Shown here piece after piece: positions 36,044-47,705 of a stretch of 64,000 nucleotides of DNA. Positions within the stretch are counted from its first letter, which is position 1, and the number at the start of each line of letters is the position of its first letter. The stretch is taken from positions 2,598,501 through 2,662,500 of the forward strand of contig CM060112.1 in the NCBI GenBank assembly GCA_030522415.1, given 5' to 3'. The translations under genes were made by a program, and so were the position numbers. Below the pieces are notes generated by a model that was not told the DNA's origin, did no database searches, and saw only the letters and a program-made list of their open reading frames with translations. This DNA comes from Channallabes apus (taxonomy: Eukaryota > Chordata > Actinopteri > Siluriformes > Clariidae).

Positions 36044-37699
36044 GTTTTCACTAATTTTCCATCATGCACATAATAACACGCTCACCAGGTCCAATGAGAT
36101 CAAATCAAATAATGAGTTAATTTTGTTCAATTAGATCGCATCATGCTCCTTCCGGGCGCTTATCATGAGCCTGATACATTGTTATTGCGACCAGCAGGTT
36201 GGTATAAATACCGCGCCATGTGCAGTGATTTTCATCATGAAACTATGATGTGAGGATTTGGATCCAGATTTGATAGTAAATTCTCTGAACATGACATAGC
36301 CATGCTGATAACCTTACCATAAACGTGGTAAGCACCAAAAGATCGTAATATGAACCTAATGTGGCGGCATGGACCTACTGTACCATGGTTATAGTACAAG
36401 CCTGAAGAGGGCGCTGTGAGAACTCCACTGATGTAACAATGGCGCATTGACCACTCAGTCATATCACCATCCATTTTCTTGTCCCTAAGAGGTGTTGGTT
36501 ACACCGTTAACTGGTCAATCGTTACTACATCCTTATCCATAAGTTCTTCCTGAGTCTTGCTTCAACCAGATCCTATAAAAAAAAACGTTGCAGCTCCACA
36601 TCAAGAGAGATAGTGATACATCCTAATGTATGAAGAAGAAGCTCGTGTAAACATGAGTAAGCCTTATCTTTTTTCTTATATTATCGCTTGATTGTTTGTT
36701 ATCAATAGAGCGAGTAAAACGAGAGTTACTGTATATTCAAGGGATAGACAGAGAAGATTCTATTCGTATCTGATTTAAACTTTTCACAGCCAAGGACTCG
36801 AAGGAAATGAATTCCACGAGCCTGCATTACTACAGATTTATTTCATGAACATTCTAAAAAAATGATGTACAATAATATTTATTGCAGCCATAAAGGTTTC
36901 CGTTTCCTGATCTCTCCGCCTCCAGAACATTATTGCCACCTAAGCTGACGTTATTTCAGTCTCTTCTCCACCAGCATTAAATCGTGATGTTCATTTACAT
37001 GGTGAACCCAGACTAACCCGAGTCAGCCGCGGAAAATATAATTCATGTTTCTGTTTGCCTCTAAACTAATTATAAAATTCGACCTTTAAAGTATTGTGTG
37101 TGACGAAGTGGGTAGATTTTTAATTAATCATGTACACTGTAATTATTCATCTCACGACATTCACTGCTACACTAATCAATCACTCTGTCCAGATGACTGA
37201 AAGCCCTTATTGAGCACATGCTTGCAATATCAGACCCCTTCAAATGAATATTTTATAATTTAGGCAGAGCATTAATATTCCTCCAACGAGATTGTGTTAG
37301 ACCCCATGCTATTTGTTTCTGTATTCTACGTATTTATTATAGATTATGGTATAACTAAAACACAGAGCTTCAACATCTCGACTCTTTAGAACACTCTGAA
37401 ACAAAAAGGAGATGAAAGGTCTGGATAATTAGAAAGATAATGTTATATTTAAAAAAAAAAAAAAGGGAAAAAAAGTTTTATGTGGGAGATGAGTCTGAGA
37501 TTTAGACTATAATAAGATTCCTGTTGAGGCGTGAAACCGATTAAGCAGTCAAAAAGGATTTGTACTTTGCATAAAAACTGAAGATTTCATTTCCATTTAG
37601 CGGAACGTTACTCATCTGAACGACACAGAAAGCACTCTGATGAGGATTAAACAGTCTGGAATATAGTGTGCTTTAATGCACAGAAATGCATGAATATAT
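36044..37699. other. No gene seen
   Basis: AT-rich non-coding DNA. No exon or repeat family recognised. Confidence 0.55.
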
Positions 37700-38040
37700 G
37701 GAAATGAAATCGTACGGCAGAGATCACTGGGGTCCAAGCACTGTGTCAAAACAAAAACTGCAGTTCAACCATAATGATAAACCATATATTTGGAGGAAAA
37801 AGGACCGAAGCTTTGAAACCTCAAAACACCATCCAAAATGTGAAGCATGGGGGTGGGAGCAGAATGTTGTGGGGCTGCTTCGCTGCAGACTGGTGCACTT
37901 CACAAAATAGATGACATCTTGAGAGAAGAAAAAAGTTCTGTTGGGAGGAGTGGGCCAAAATTCCAGCAAACTATTGTGGAAAGCTTGTGGAAGGATACCT
38001 GAATCGTTTGGCCCAAGTGAAACAGCAACACGGAGTTTCA
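37700..38040 (+). pseudogene. Tc1-like transposase remnant, plus-strand piece
   Basis: Translates as PYIWRKKDRSFET...HHPKCEAWGWEQNVVGLLRC, a decayed form of the VWRRK...KHGGG..MLWGCF block, and then WEEWAKIPANYCGKLVEGYLNRLAQVKQQ, the usual C-terminus. The catalytic DNDPKHT to NPIE segment between them is missing. It joins directly to a minus-strand Tc1 piece at about 38041. Confidence 0.65.
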
Positions 38041-39045
38041 GCTCCAAAGATTTTCTATTGGATTGAGGTCTGGAGGCTGGCTGGGCCACTCCAGAACCTT
38101 GATATGCTTCTTACGGAGCCACTCGTTGGTTTTCCTGGCTGTGTGCTTTGGGTCATTGTCATGTTGGAAGACTCAGCCACGACCCATCTTTAATGCTCTG
38201 ACTGAGGGAAGGAGGTTTTTGCCCAATATGGCCCAGTTCATCCTCTCCTTAATACAGTGCAGTCATCCTGTCCCCTGTGCAGAAAAACACCACCAGACCA
38301 TGATGCTTCCAGCCCCATGCTTCACTTTAGGTATGGTACAGTATTATAGGGATGATACTCATCATTCTTCTTCCTCCAAATATGGCGAATGGAGGTAAGA
38401 TCAAAAAGTTCTACTTTGGTCTCATCTAACCACAGAACTTTCTCCCATGACTCCTCTGGATCATCCAGATGGTCTGTATCAAACTTCAGACAGGCCTGTA
38501 CATGGGCTGACTTAAGCAGGGGAACCTTCCGTGCGATGCAAGACTTTAAACCGTGATGTCGCCTTGGAAGCAGCTCTCTTCACGGCATTGACCAGCTCCT
38601 CCCGTGTGGTTCTGGGCTGATTCTTCACCAGTCTGAGCATCATTGATACCCCAGAAAGATATTCCGTGGGGCCCCAGTCCGAGGGACATTGACAGTCATC
38701 ATTAGCCTCTTACATTTTCAGCCAATTGCTCCAACAGTTGCTCTTTTTTCACCAAGCTTCTTGGCAATTTCCCCGTAGCCCTTTCCAGCTTTGTGAAGGT
38801 CTACACTTTTGTCTCTTGTGTTTTTTGTTAGTTCTTTGGTTTTGCCCATGTCGCTACTTAGACTTTGGCTGATTGTGGGCTGCACAGGTGTCTTTATGAC
38901 GGCTAACGACCTCAAGCAGGTGCTACTAATGTAGAATCAGGAGCAGAGTGTAGCTGGACTATTTAAAAGCTAAATAACATCAGGTCTTTGAGGGTCAGAA
39001 ATCTGGCTGATAAGCAAGTGATCAAATACTTATTGGACACAGTAA
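38041..39045 (-). pseudogene. Tc1-like transposase remnant, minus-strand piece
   Basis: The minus strand has the N-terminus [42 protein letters not shown] (38840-38719), then catalytic-domain fragments with a CFSAQGT-like region, and ends near 38060 in [11 protein letters not shown]...GVAQPA with shifts. The inverted-repeat end is near 39020-39045 (GATCAAATACTTATTGGAC). The C-terminal quarter is missing here and is found only on the opposite strand next door. Confidence 0.65.
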
Positions 39046-39314
39046 TTCACAGCAATTTTAGATCCTGTCTGTCACAGTGGAAATGCACCTATACACCTAA
39101 CAGGGGTGTATTACTCCACATTACTCCCCTCATATCTGCAGCACTACAGCACCAGCAAAACCCACCTGAAGATTTAACACCAACGTGGGCAATTTCCAAG
39201 TGCTTCGTCATTAGCCGTGTAGTGACACAGAAGTCTCTCTCTCTCTCTCTCTCTCTCTCTGTCAAGCTACACATGGCGCTCCTGAGTTACCAGTGATACC
39301 GACCCCTTCTGCCC

Positions 39315-39409
39315 ATATAATATAATATAATATAATATAATATAATATAATATAATATAATGTAATATAATATAATATAATATAATATAATATAATATAA
39401 TATAATATA
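39315..39409 (+). repeat. (TATAA)n pentanucleotide array
   Basis: About 19 TATAA units with one TGTAA variant at 39361. A CT repeat at 39235-39260 precedes it. Confidence 0.95.
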
Positions 39410-40090
39410 AAACAGGCTTACCTGTTAAAATGTATATTTTGTTTTATTATAAGCATCTTCACACCTTTATGCTATGACTTGTGGGGTTTTTATGATTAGC
39501 GTTTCTATCTGAATGCAAGACGTCTGATTTTGTCCTTGAAGGCTCATCTTTGGACCAGATGTCTCTCTATGGAGTGGATAGTGTGTCCACTGAGAATTTC
39601 CTGGCTCCTTGTGGAGTGCATAGTTTTTAATGTAGAGTGCATATGGTTTCATTTTGCTAAACACATGTACACACACCGCTGTCAGAATTTCCTCAATTTT
39701 CATAATCAAAAAGTTTACATTGCTTTATCAATATTTCCGACAGTTTTACCAGAGGTAGCATTTTCTGATACATTATGTTAAAATGATCAGAATATAATCT
39801 CTAGTTTTCATATGGGAATGATCTATAAAGAACATCAAGTATAAACTCTTATTGCAGGTGTTATCTTATTAGCTAGCTAGAGGGGTAGTTACAATAAAAA
39901 GAAATAAAAATAAATTATTGGCCAATTTAATGTTGGAGGTTTCAGGGTTAAATTTGACCAACCTGGTGGCCGATCTTCATTGATTGCACATTTCACCAGT
40001 AAGAGCAGAGTGTGAAGGTTTAATTATCAGAGTAATAGCACAGCTTTGTTTAAAATATTACAATGCACACAACATTATTGGTGACATATA

Positions 40091-41414
40091 CAGTGGGGCA
40101 AAAAAAGTCTTTATTCAGCCACCAATTGTGTAAGTTCTCCCACTTATAAAGCTGAGAGAGGCCTTTAATTTTCATCACAGGTGAACCTCAACTATGAGAG
40201 ACAAAATAAGAAAAAAAATATATATATTACATTGTAGGATTAAAAAAAAAAATCATTTTGGTGGAAAATAAGTATTTGGTCAATAACAAAATTTCTTCTC
40301 AGTACTTTGTTATATCCCCTTTGGTGGCAATGACGGAGGTCAAACGTTTTCTGTCTTCACAAGGTTTTCACACCCTGTTGCTGGTATTCTGCCCCATTGT
40401 TCCGTGCAGATCTCCTCTAGAGCAGTGATGTTTTGGGGCTGTCGCTGGGCAACACAGACTTTCAACTACCTTCAAAGATTTTTTATGGGGTTGAGATCTG
40501 GAGACCTTGAAATGCTTCTTACGAAGCCACTCCTCTGTTGCCCGGACCGTGTGTTTGGGATCATTGTCATGCTGAAATACATATTTCAGTGCCCTTGCTG
40601 ATGGAAGGAGGTTTTCACCCCAAAGCATGATGTTTCCACCCCCATGCTTCACAGTAGGTCTGGTGTTCTTTGGATGCAACTCAACATTCTTTCTCCTCCA
40701 AACATGACAAGTTGATTTTTTACCAAAAAGGTCAATTTTGGTTTCATCTGACCCTATGACATTCTCCCAATCCTCTCCTGGATCATCCAAATGCTCTTTA
40801 GCAAACTTCAGACGGGCCTGGACATGTACTGGCTTAAACCCGTACATGCGTCCTTGGTGTCGCAGTGTGTTACTGATGGTAGCCTTTGTTACTCTGGGAT
40901 TTTTCTTCACAGTTCTTGTGATTATTTTAACCCCACAGGGTGAGATCTTGTGTGGAGCCCCAGATCGAGGGAGATCATCAGTTGTCTTATATTGTATGTC
41001 TTCCATTTTCTAATAAGAAGACAAGTTGATAAGTACTACAGTTTAGTTTCTGGTGTCCTTTGACAGCTCTTTGGTCTTTTGGCCATAGTGGAGTTTGGAG
41101 TGGGACTGTTTGAGGTTGTGGACACGTGACTTTTATACTGATAACAGCTGCCATTAATACAGGTGCCGAGTGGAGGACAGAGGAGCCTCTTAAAGAAGGA
41201 GTTACAGGTCTGTGAGAGACAGAAATCTTGCTTGTTTGTAGGTGAACAAATATTTATTTTCCACCATAATTTGCAAATAAATTGTTTAAAAATCCTACAA
41301 CGTGATTTTCTGGACTTTTTTCTTTTCATATATAAAATTAAAGGCCGCTCTCTTCTTTTTAAGTGGGAGAACTTACACAATTGGTGGCTGACTAAATACT
41401 TTTTTGCCCCACTG
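40091..41414 (-). mobile_element. Tc1-like transposon of a second family
   Basis: 1,324 bp with CAGTGGGGCAAAAAAAGT...TTTTTTGCCCCACTG termini and TA at both flanks (40089-40090, 41415-41416). The inverted repeats include ACCAATTGTGTAAGTTCTCC. Families of this length and end sequence are abundant in fish. Confidence 0.93.
40368..41006 (-). pseudogene. Tc1-like transposase, second family (degenerate)
   Basis: Contains the linker DLPRSGAPHKISP, a DET motif (GSDETKIDLFG), [29 protein letters not shown] and TEEWLRKKHFKV. The segment between the GGG box and the second Asp is shortened, and the frame leaves the family sequence after HFKVSRSQ, so the SPDLNPIE region is not read in frame. The N-terminal HTH lies upstream in another frame (near 41036-41090). 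Inactive. Confidence 0.88.
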
Positions 41415-41416
41415 TA

Positions 41417-42010
41417 TCAGAGTTCAAAAAAGGACAAATAATTGTTTGGCGTCTCGCTGGCGCATCTGTGACCAAGGCAGCGAGTCTTTATGAGGTATTA
41501 AGAGTCGCGGTATCCAGGGTCATGTTAGCGTACTGTAATGATCAGCCAATAGGTGATTGGGTTGCTGACCCCCTCTTCCCCTCCCCCCCTTTTCTTTCTT
41601 TCTTTTTTCTTTTTTACAATGTATGGCTGCTCGTTATTAGCGTAATGGCTATTCCTGGAAATATGTGGATTTGTACTTGCTGATAAGTGTTAGGCCTGGT
41701 TAACTATCCATGAACTATAGTGTCTTCAGGAAATAAACAAAAGACAGCATTATTTCTCCAAGTCCGACTGAGTTGTTTTTTTCTGGGGTTGTTTATTCAA
41801 CGCACAGTGAGGATAACTATTCGAATCCTTCCAGCACCACCAAGAAGGATTCATTTATTTTAACTGTGGATGCAAGAGGAAGCTGTCTGAAAGGGATGTC
41901 CCGGTGCTAACCCAGATTGTATCCAAAAAACATTCAACCACAGCTGCCCAACTCACAGCAGAACTAAATGTGCAACTCAACTCTCCTGTTTCTCATCTGC
42001 AGCATGGCAT
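41417..42010 (+). pseudogene. Tc1-like transposase N-terminus interrupted by an LTR-like insert
   Basis: Reads FKKGQIIVWRLAGASVTKAASLYEV...VSRVMLAYC at 41425-41533 and resumes at 41837 with KKD...NCGCKRKLSERD...QIVSKKHSTTAAQLTAELNVQLNSPVS. Together these are the helix-turn-helix and GRKPKL-type linker of a Tc1 transposase. About 303 bp separate the halves. No catalytic domain follows. Confidence 0.6.
41534..41836 (+). mobile_element. LTR-like insert inside the Tc1 N-terminus
   Basis: A 303-bp segment starting TGTAATGATC and ending CCTTCCAGCA. It has a CCAAT motif near its start and AATAAA at about 41733. This looks like a solo LTR, but I see no clean target duplication, so the class is uncertain. 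Confidence 0.35.
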
Positions 42011-42394
42011 ATGGCTGATTTTGGAAAACATGAATGTGATTACTGTACGTGTTCCCTCTGTGCCCGTGGCTCCGTGACTGCAGATGTTCCCTCGGCGCTG
42101 GCAGTCCGCTCAGCGCACAGGGTCCCAGGTGACGCCCAGGTCGGTGCCCATGGTGATGCAGCTCACAGCAGTGCCTTGAGGGTTTCATGCCAGAGCCAGT
42201 GCCCATGTGGGTGCTCCCTTTCAGAGACACGGATTGTGTTTGTGCTTCTGGCTTCCTTCTAGCAATAAATACACTGTACATCATACTGTAGGTAACAGCA
42301 CCTGAGAAACTGACAACCTGTGGCTTCTTCTGTTCTCTGTGTGCAGAAGATGTGTTTCAAGACCAGAGATAAGACTACGGGGTTCTCTTGAAGT

Positions 42395-43235
42395 CTGTAT
42401 ATGAAACAGGAAATGGCATTGCCTTTAAAAACTGTGACTCTGGGTGTGTCTTTGAGTCCTTGTGTGTAAATGATCGTGACTCTTGACTGTTCATAATGGC
42501 CATGGATTCAGTCTCATATCTGGAATTGGAGCAAGTTTCAGTGCCTTTAAAGTGATGGTAATGTGGGAGTATCTGTAAGGCCATACTGTGTATACAGTCC
42601 AATTGGGCTGGCGTTGAGTGGGCATACAGTACCTGTAACAGTAGACATGTCTTTGAGTTCATTTATTTGATGGCTATATACTGGGAATCTGTGTACGACT
42701 ATATGTCTTGGAAATGAGTTGGAGCACCTTTATGGATGTGAGAGTGTCTTTAAGTCCATATATGGAGAAAAGGTGGTTTTAAATGGGAATGTCAGTAGGA
42801 GTAGAGACGTAGATGTGAAATACAGTCGCTCTGAGGCTTCACATTAACAGCCTGAAGTCTTTGAGTCCATATATGGGAATGGGTGTGGCTTTGAGCAGGC
42901 GTGTCTTCATGATTATTCATGATGGGGTGTGGCATAGCTCAGTGGTTAAGGCATTGGACTGTGGTTTGGAAGGTCCCAGTTTGAAATCCTCCAACTACCA
43001 AGTTGTCCCTGTTGGGCCGTTGGCACTCACATGTATAATGAAATGTAAAGGATTAGGATTTGTACATCTCTTTCTATCTGAGAGTCGCATTCATTTGCTG
43101 TATGGATTTAATAACCATAAATGGAAATGCAGGCATGTTTATGAGAACACAAACTGATTCATGAAAGTCTATATATTGACCTGAATGCGGGTGTGTTTTT
43201 GGAGAACGTATCTGAAAATGGGAATGAAAGTATTT
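42395..43235 (+). repeat. Degenerate tandem repeat, GTCTTTGAGTCCATATATGG-like
   Basis: Phrases such as GTCTTTGAGTCC, TCCATATATGG and GGGAATG recur at irregular spacing of about 50-100 bp. A SINE head interrupts it at 42926-43060. Confidence 0.5.
42926..43060 (+). repeat. tRNA-headed SINE head of another family
   Basis: A box TGGCATAGCTCAGTGGTTAAGG and a B-box-like CCAGTTTGAAATCC, followed by ACTACCAAGTTGTCCCTGTTGGGCC, the typical fish SINE continuation. It interrupts a degenerate tandem repeat. Confidence 0.6.
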
Positions 43236-44475
43236 TTTTTGTGTGTGTGTGTGTTTGTTTTAATCAACATAACTTATAATAAAAATGACATATTTGAAAG
43301 AGTAAATTTTATTTTGTAAACTAATGCCCTTATCATCATCCCCTTCCTGCACACATCTGCTGATCTAGACACGTATCGGTCACTGTGATGTGGTGGGTTG
43401 TAGATAAACTGAGGGGGGAAAAAAAACAGGGGAAACAAGAGTTGAAAATAATTGAGGTTGAAAATAAAATCTAATAAAATAAAAATGAAAGTAAGTGGAT
43501 ATTTTGTCATGTATTTACAATAGCTAATAGAAAGCAAAAGAAAAGATCAAAGGAACCAGAGTGGATGTAGTTATTACACAACATAACTGCAGAAGTGCGA
43601 AAGAGTCGAGTCTGTGAACGCGATAAAATGGCGCGACTCTTTAATTAGACTGCGAAGGTCATCGGTCCCTGAAGCCGAGGTTCGTCACCAAAGCAAGATG
43701 GAATACGATCGACGTAATTCTGTAGATATAAACAATAACATGCCAACGTTGTTCAGCGCACATGTGGATAATAATACAAATTAATCACAGCACATACAGT
43801 AGAATACTGATAGGTGAGAAGTGTGCAGTCTGGGTGATGAACATCTCGGATGAACACCTGAGACGAGGTCCATACACGGTGCTGTCCAAACCACAGACGG
43901 ATTATACAATCATTTAGTCTAGAAGTTTAGCTTAAAGGAAAAAATAATGGAGGAGGAATTCAAAAAGGAACAAATGGAGCTTGAGAGATTTACATAAGGC
44001 CTGCGTTCGTGCGTTATTATTCGACTCAAACACTGAGTAGAAAAGGTGTCACACTGAAAAACACACATGCTAAATGTTTTAGTTATGCCTTAATAAGAAG
44101 AAACGATGTTGGATATACAGTAGAGCAAATGATACTGATAATGCAGATAACTGGCCCTGATTTAAACATTCCCCAATTATTTACTCATTTATTTAATTAG
44201 TTATTTATGCACTCGAATGATTAAGAAAGTGAAATATACTGAAGAATTTACACCAAGTGTGAAAAAGAATCATATCCCGAAAGCATGAAGGTAATATAAC
44301 ATAACATGGTTATATACAAACAGCTCATTCATACGTGATAGATTATTAAATATTAATCAAAAGTCAACACAACTGCTGCTGGGGAAAAAAAACAAAAACA
44401 AACAAACAAAAAAAAACAGCCCACGCTGCAAAGCCCCTAAAGTACTAAATACGATATTGCATTTTCACCATTTGG
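43236..44475. other. No gene seen, downstream of GABRB
   Basis: AT-rich intergenic DNA beyond the likely GABRB polyadenylation sites. Confidence 0.55.
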
Positions 44476-44498
44476 TTTATTCCCGAGCTCGGTTTATT
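44476..44498 (-). promoter_or_regulatory. gabrb: Candidate polyadenylation signals of the GABRB 3' UTR
   Basis: Two AATAAA hexamers on the minus strand (TTTATT on the plus strand at 44476-44481 and 44493-44498), about 365-385 nt downstream of the stop codon. They would give a short 3' UTR. Fish beta-subunit genes may use more distal sites, so this is only a plausible end. Confidence 0.35.
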
Positions 44499-44860
44499 GG
44501 ACATGTTTTGCAATTTCTTTTAAAAATGTAATTAATTTTCTCTTTGTGTGTGTGTGTGTGTGTGTTTCTCCTCTGGCCTTATTTTTTGTCGATGCAGGTT
44601 GATGTGAGTCGATAAAAAGGGTCCGATCGCATCATGCGGAAGTCTCACGGCTTCGTAGTTTAGAAAACGTTATTTGTCTGTTTTTCTATGAGGCTGTTCG
44701 TACCGACTGTACTGTAGGTCTGGACATCGTCTGTTCGGACGCTGCACTGAAATGTGCATGAACTGAACCCGTCCTTGAAAAAGAAAAAAAAATGAGGGAA
44801 AAAAGTGAAATGTAAAGTTAAAGGAAAAAGAAAAGGGACAGGACAGTCGAGTTTCTGGCT

Positions 44861-45199
44861 TTAATTCACGTAGTAAAGCCAGTAGATGAGGTTGAAAAGG
44901 GAGAAGACGCTGGGGAATATTATCCGTGACCATCGATCGATGGCATTGACGTCCGTAAGATCTGGGATTTTGATTTTCAGCTGTGACGAGCGTCTGCGCA
45001 GTCGAGCCTTTTTGGGCTGCGCGTTGCGCTCCGCGCTGTGCCGCCGCAGCCCGCCCGCCTTCCTGTACTGGATCCCTGAGTTATCCAACATCACAGAGGT
45101 GGAGTTTCTCCCGTCGCTGACGCTGGTGGTGATCTCGGTCCCGGCCACTTCGTTATGGATCTCCAGCGTGGTCAGCAGGATGTTCCCCTGAGAGTCCAC
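44861..45199 (-). CDS. gabrb: GABA-A receptor beta subunit, terminal coding exon (M3-M4 loop and M4)
   Basis: Last coding exon of a ligand-gated chloride-channel subunit (Cys-loop family, postsynaptic membrane). On the minus strand the acceptor is a pyrimidine-rich stretch ending ...TGCGCAG, followed by codons for Val-Asp-Ser-Gln-Gly-Asn. The exon enters in phase 0 and runs 112 codons to a TAA at 44863-44861. It holds the variable cytoplasmic loop, a basic RRRSS motif (the conserved kinase site of beta subunits), the invariant [15 protein letters not shown] block before M4, the M4 helix, and the family C-terminus YWLYYVN. The loop resembles beta3 ([23 protein letters not shown]) with some beta1/beta2-like stretches, so beta3 or the non-mammalian beta4 are the best paralogue guesses. 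No frameshift or stop is seen. Family assignment is very secure; the paralogue is not. Confidence 0.95.
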   Translation of the reverse strand: MDSQGNILLTTLEIHNEVAGTEITTSVSDGRNSTSVMLDNSGIQYRKAGGLRRHSAERNAQPKKARLRRRSSQLKIKIPDLTDVNAIDRWSRIIFPSVFSLFNLIYWLYYVN

Positions 45200-46055
45200 C
45201 TGCGCAGAAGCAAAGAGCGCAATCAGCACCTTCCGTCTCACTGATCTACCATCGAGCTGTGAATCTACAATACAGATTGTTTTTGTTTTTGCAAACAAAA
45301 CACATTACTCAAGTCTCTAAGAATAAGAATGCTGAATGGTCGATTCCTGATATCAGCACATCAGCATATTATGAGTTATAAAGTGAATTTTAGGACATGA
45401 ATCATCGTGGCGAGGGGGGGGGGACGGGGGACGAGCGTTTAAGGCGAATCCGTACAGAAAAGCCGGAATGGAAATAATGTTTATACAGACATGAACAGCT
45501 CAACACTAGAATTATTACATTTACAGGAAAATAACTAAATTCATATGTAGATCAATTAAAACCAAATAAATATTTTCACCATTTTAATACTCATTTAAAA
45601 TATTTCAATAAATGGTCATTAAAAAAGTTCTATTTATTATTATTGTTAGGTCACTTTTTGATAATCACCTTTGAATTTTTTCCCAATAATTGTTTTTAAA
45701 CTGTAACTTTTTTTTAAACAATAATTTCTTAGCAGTATTTTATGTTCTTAAAGGTTAGTTAATATTTTTTCTACTTATGTATTGCAATAAAGAAACTTTT
45801 TTTGAACAAGCGATTTGGCAGTAAAATGACATGAAACTGAATACAGATATTTATAATGAGAAAATTATTAATGTAAACAAAAAGTTTAATGCAAATGTTG
45901 CACTTCTCTTTTTGCCCCATTCTGTCCACTGCTATCTCTAGATATTTTATATATTTAATAGATTATATTAGTCATTTGTGTTAAAACAACAGTCATGTCC
46001 CACATGTGAACCTTTATTTATATTTTTGACTATACGCACTACTTTCCTTTAGGAG

Positions 46056-46101
<46 letters not shown>

Positions 46102-46104
46102 CTG

Positions 46105-46182
<78 letters not shown>

Positions 46183-46185
46183 CTG

Positions 46186-46223
<38 letters not shown>

Positions 46224-46226
46224 CTG

Positions 46227-46264
<38 letters not shown>

Positions 46265-46290
46265 CTGTATCTATCTATCTATCTATCTAT
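46056..46290 (+). repeat. (TCTA)n array with recurrent TCTACTGTA interruptions
   Basis: 235 bp of TCTA units broken at least four times by the same CTGTA variant. It lies in the last intron of the GABRB gene. Confidence 0.95.
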
Positions 46291-46840
46291 AATAGACAGT
46301 AGAATGTGTTTATTTGCGATATCAAATACTCTAAATACAAAGTTACTTTAATTTTGTTCTTTTTGTTCTAATGCCGTCTGTTGTGGCCGTAAATCTTTAA
46401 CAGTTATTTATTATTCACGTTAATAAATACAGTATGATGTCTGTGTTCTACGGGTGCATTACATAAGCTGAGTCTATTGACTGGCAAGAACTGAAAAGAA
46501 CACGTGAAAAAAAAAAACTAGACTAAATCTGTATTTGTATCTGAAAATAATCAGCGCTGGTGTTATTTTCCAAAAAGACACGCTGCGTATGAAATCTGCT
46601 GTGGAGTTATTTTCACCCTTCAATCTTTTTTTTTGGAAAGATATATAAGATGTATACAGTAAGTACAGATCAGACATCACACTAATGATGTGAAACAGAA
46701 TCATGTGACCTCAGGTCTGCTGATCAGAATCTAATCTGGACACAGAGGACTGGAGGAAGACAAAGACGCAGCGAGACGCACAGCGATGGAGTGTCGCGTA
46801 CTGTACATGAGGACGGAAGCAGAAGAAGCTACAACAATAC

Positions 46841-46843
<3 letters not shown>

Positions 46844-46935
<92 letters not shown>
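46844..46935 (+). repeat. (CA)n microsatellite, about 46 units
   Basis: Pure CA repeat; on the gene strand it is (GT)n beginning at the distal donor of the candidate cassette exon. Confidence 0.98.
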
Positions 46936-46939
<4 letters not shown>

Positions 46940-47011
46940 CCCTTGTGAGTGACGGTGACCTTGTACCTGATTGGACTGTTTAACTCCAGACGCCTTGCAA
47001 TTCCCTCCCTC
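46940..47011 (-). CDS. gabrb: Candidate cassette exon of the GABA-A beta subunit with two alternative donors
   Basis: Inside the last intron. The acceptor is TTGGCCCGTCTGTTCAG|GAG. Two donors follow: CAG|GTACAA after 45 nt (exon 46967-47011) and GGG|GTGAGT after 72 nt (exon 46940-47011). Both lengths are multiples of three. The flanking coding exons meet in phase 0, and the frame is open in that phase, giving 15 residues (EGGNCKASGVKQSNQ) or 24 residues. Human GABRB2 has its 38-residue long-isoform insert at exactly this junction (after ...DVNK, before MDPHEN). The distal donor runs straight into a 92-bp (GT)n tract on the sense strand. The exon is inferred from splice signals and phase; no transcript evidence is available, and the distal donor could be a chance variant of the GT repeat. 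Confidence 0.45.
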
Positions 47012-47705
47012 CTGAACAGACGGGCCAAAAAACAAAACAAACAAACCAAAAAAAAAACCACACACACACACAAAAAAGAAGACCACCTTTATATTTAATA
47101 TTTCACACTGGCAGGGCGAAATCTGTCTACGATAACACTAGAGGTCTCAGTGTGCCGAGAGAGACGGATCAGAAGAGCGGCCTTTTGGGATAGAACTCAT
47201 GTTGAAATGAACTCCATCCAGCTGAAACGTCTCAGCACGCTGTGAAGAGCTGCTCACTGAGAGCTAATGTCTGCAGTGTTCTCATGGAAAAGAACATTTC
47301 TGAGAACATTTCAGGCATAAAGGTAAACACAATTACATATCCAAGGTCCAACTAATACACATCATTGCGGTGGCGTGATTTAATCAGCTAATTTCTTTGG
47401 CATCTATCCAGCTGGCCTGCCACGAGTGTGTACTAAAAGAACACCAACTCAATCATTCGGTTTGATTTCGATGCTAAGAGCTCTGACCTCGCTCGCTCAC
47501 TGGCATCTGGTGTAACTCTATCCATCCGCCTGGGGCTAATCGTTTTTTTTGCCTGGAGTTCATCGTCTTATCATTTAGAAAGTTAGCCTTCCTTAAATCA
47601 CAGCAGCACACGTGTAAAGCAGGTTTACGGGATCTAAAGCAACGCGAGATGTACGTATACATCTCGCGTATATATCCGGTGTACGTATATGGCGGCGAGC
47701 ATCAC

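Larger units (their letters stand above)
45200..47705 (-). other. gabrb: Last intron of the GABA-A beta gene
   Basis: Intron bounded by the AAG|GTGATG donor at 47705 and the TGCGCAG acceptor at 45200. It contains the candidate cassette exon, a 92-bp (CA)n tract and a 235-bp (TCTA)n tract. The rest is AT-rich DNA with no coding signature. Confidence 0.8.

Noticed and set aside
46711..47086. Cys-Val and His-Thr rich open frames over the CA tract
   Set aside because: Pure translations of a dinucleotide repeat; only the cassette-exon segment at 46940-47011 has splice support.
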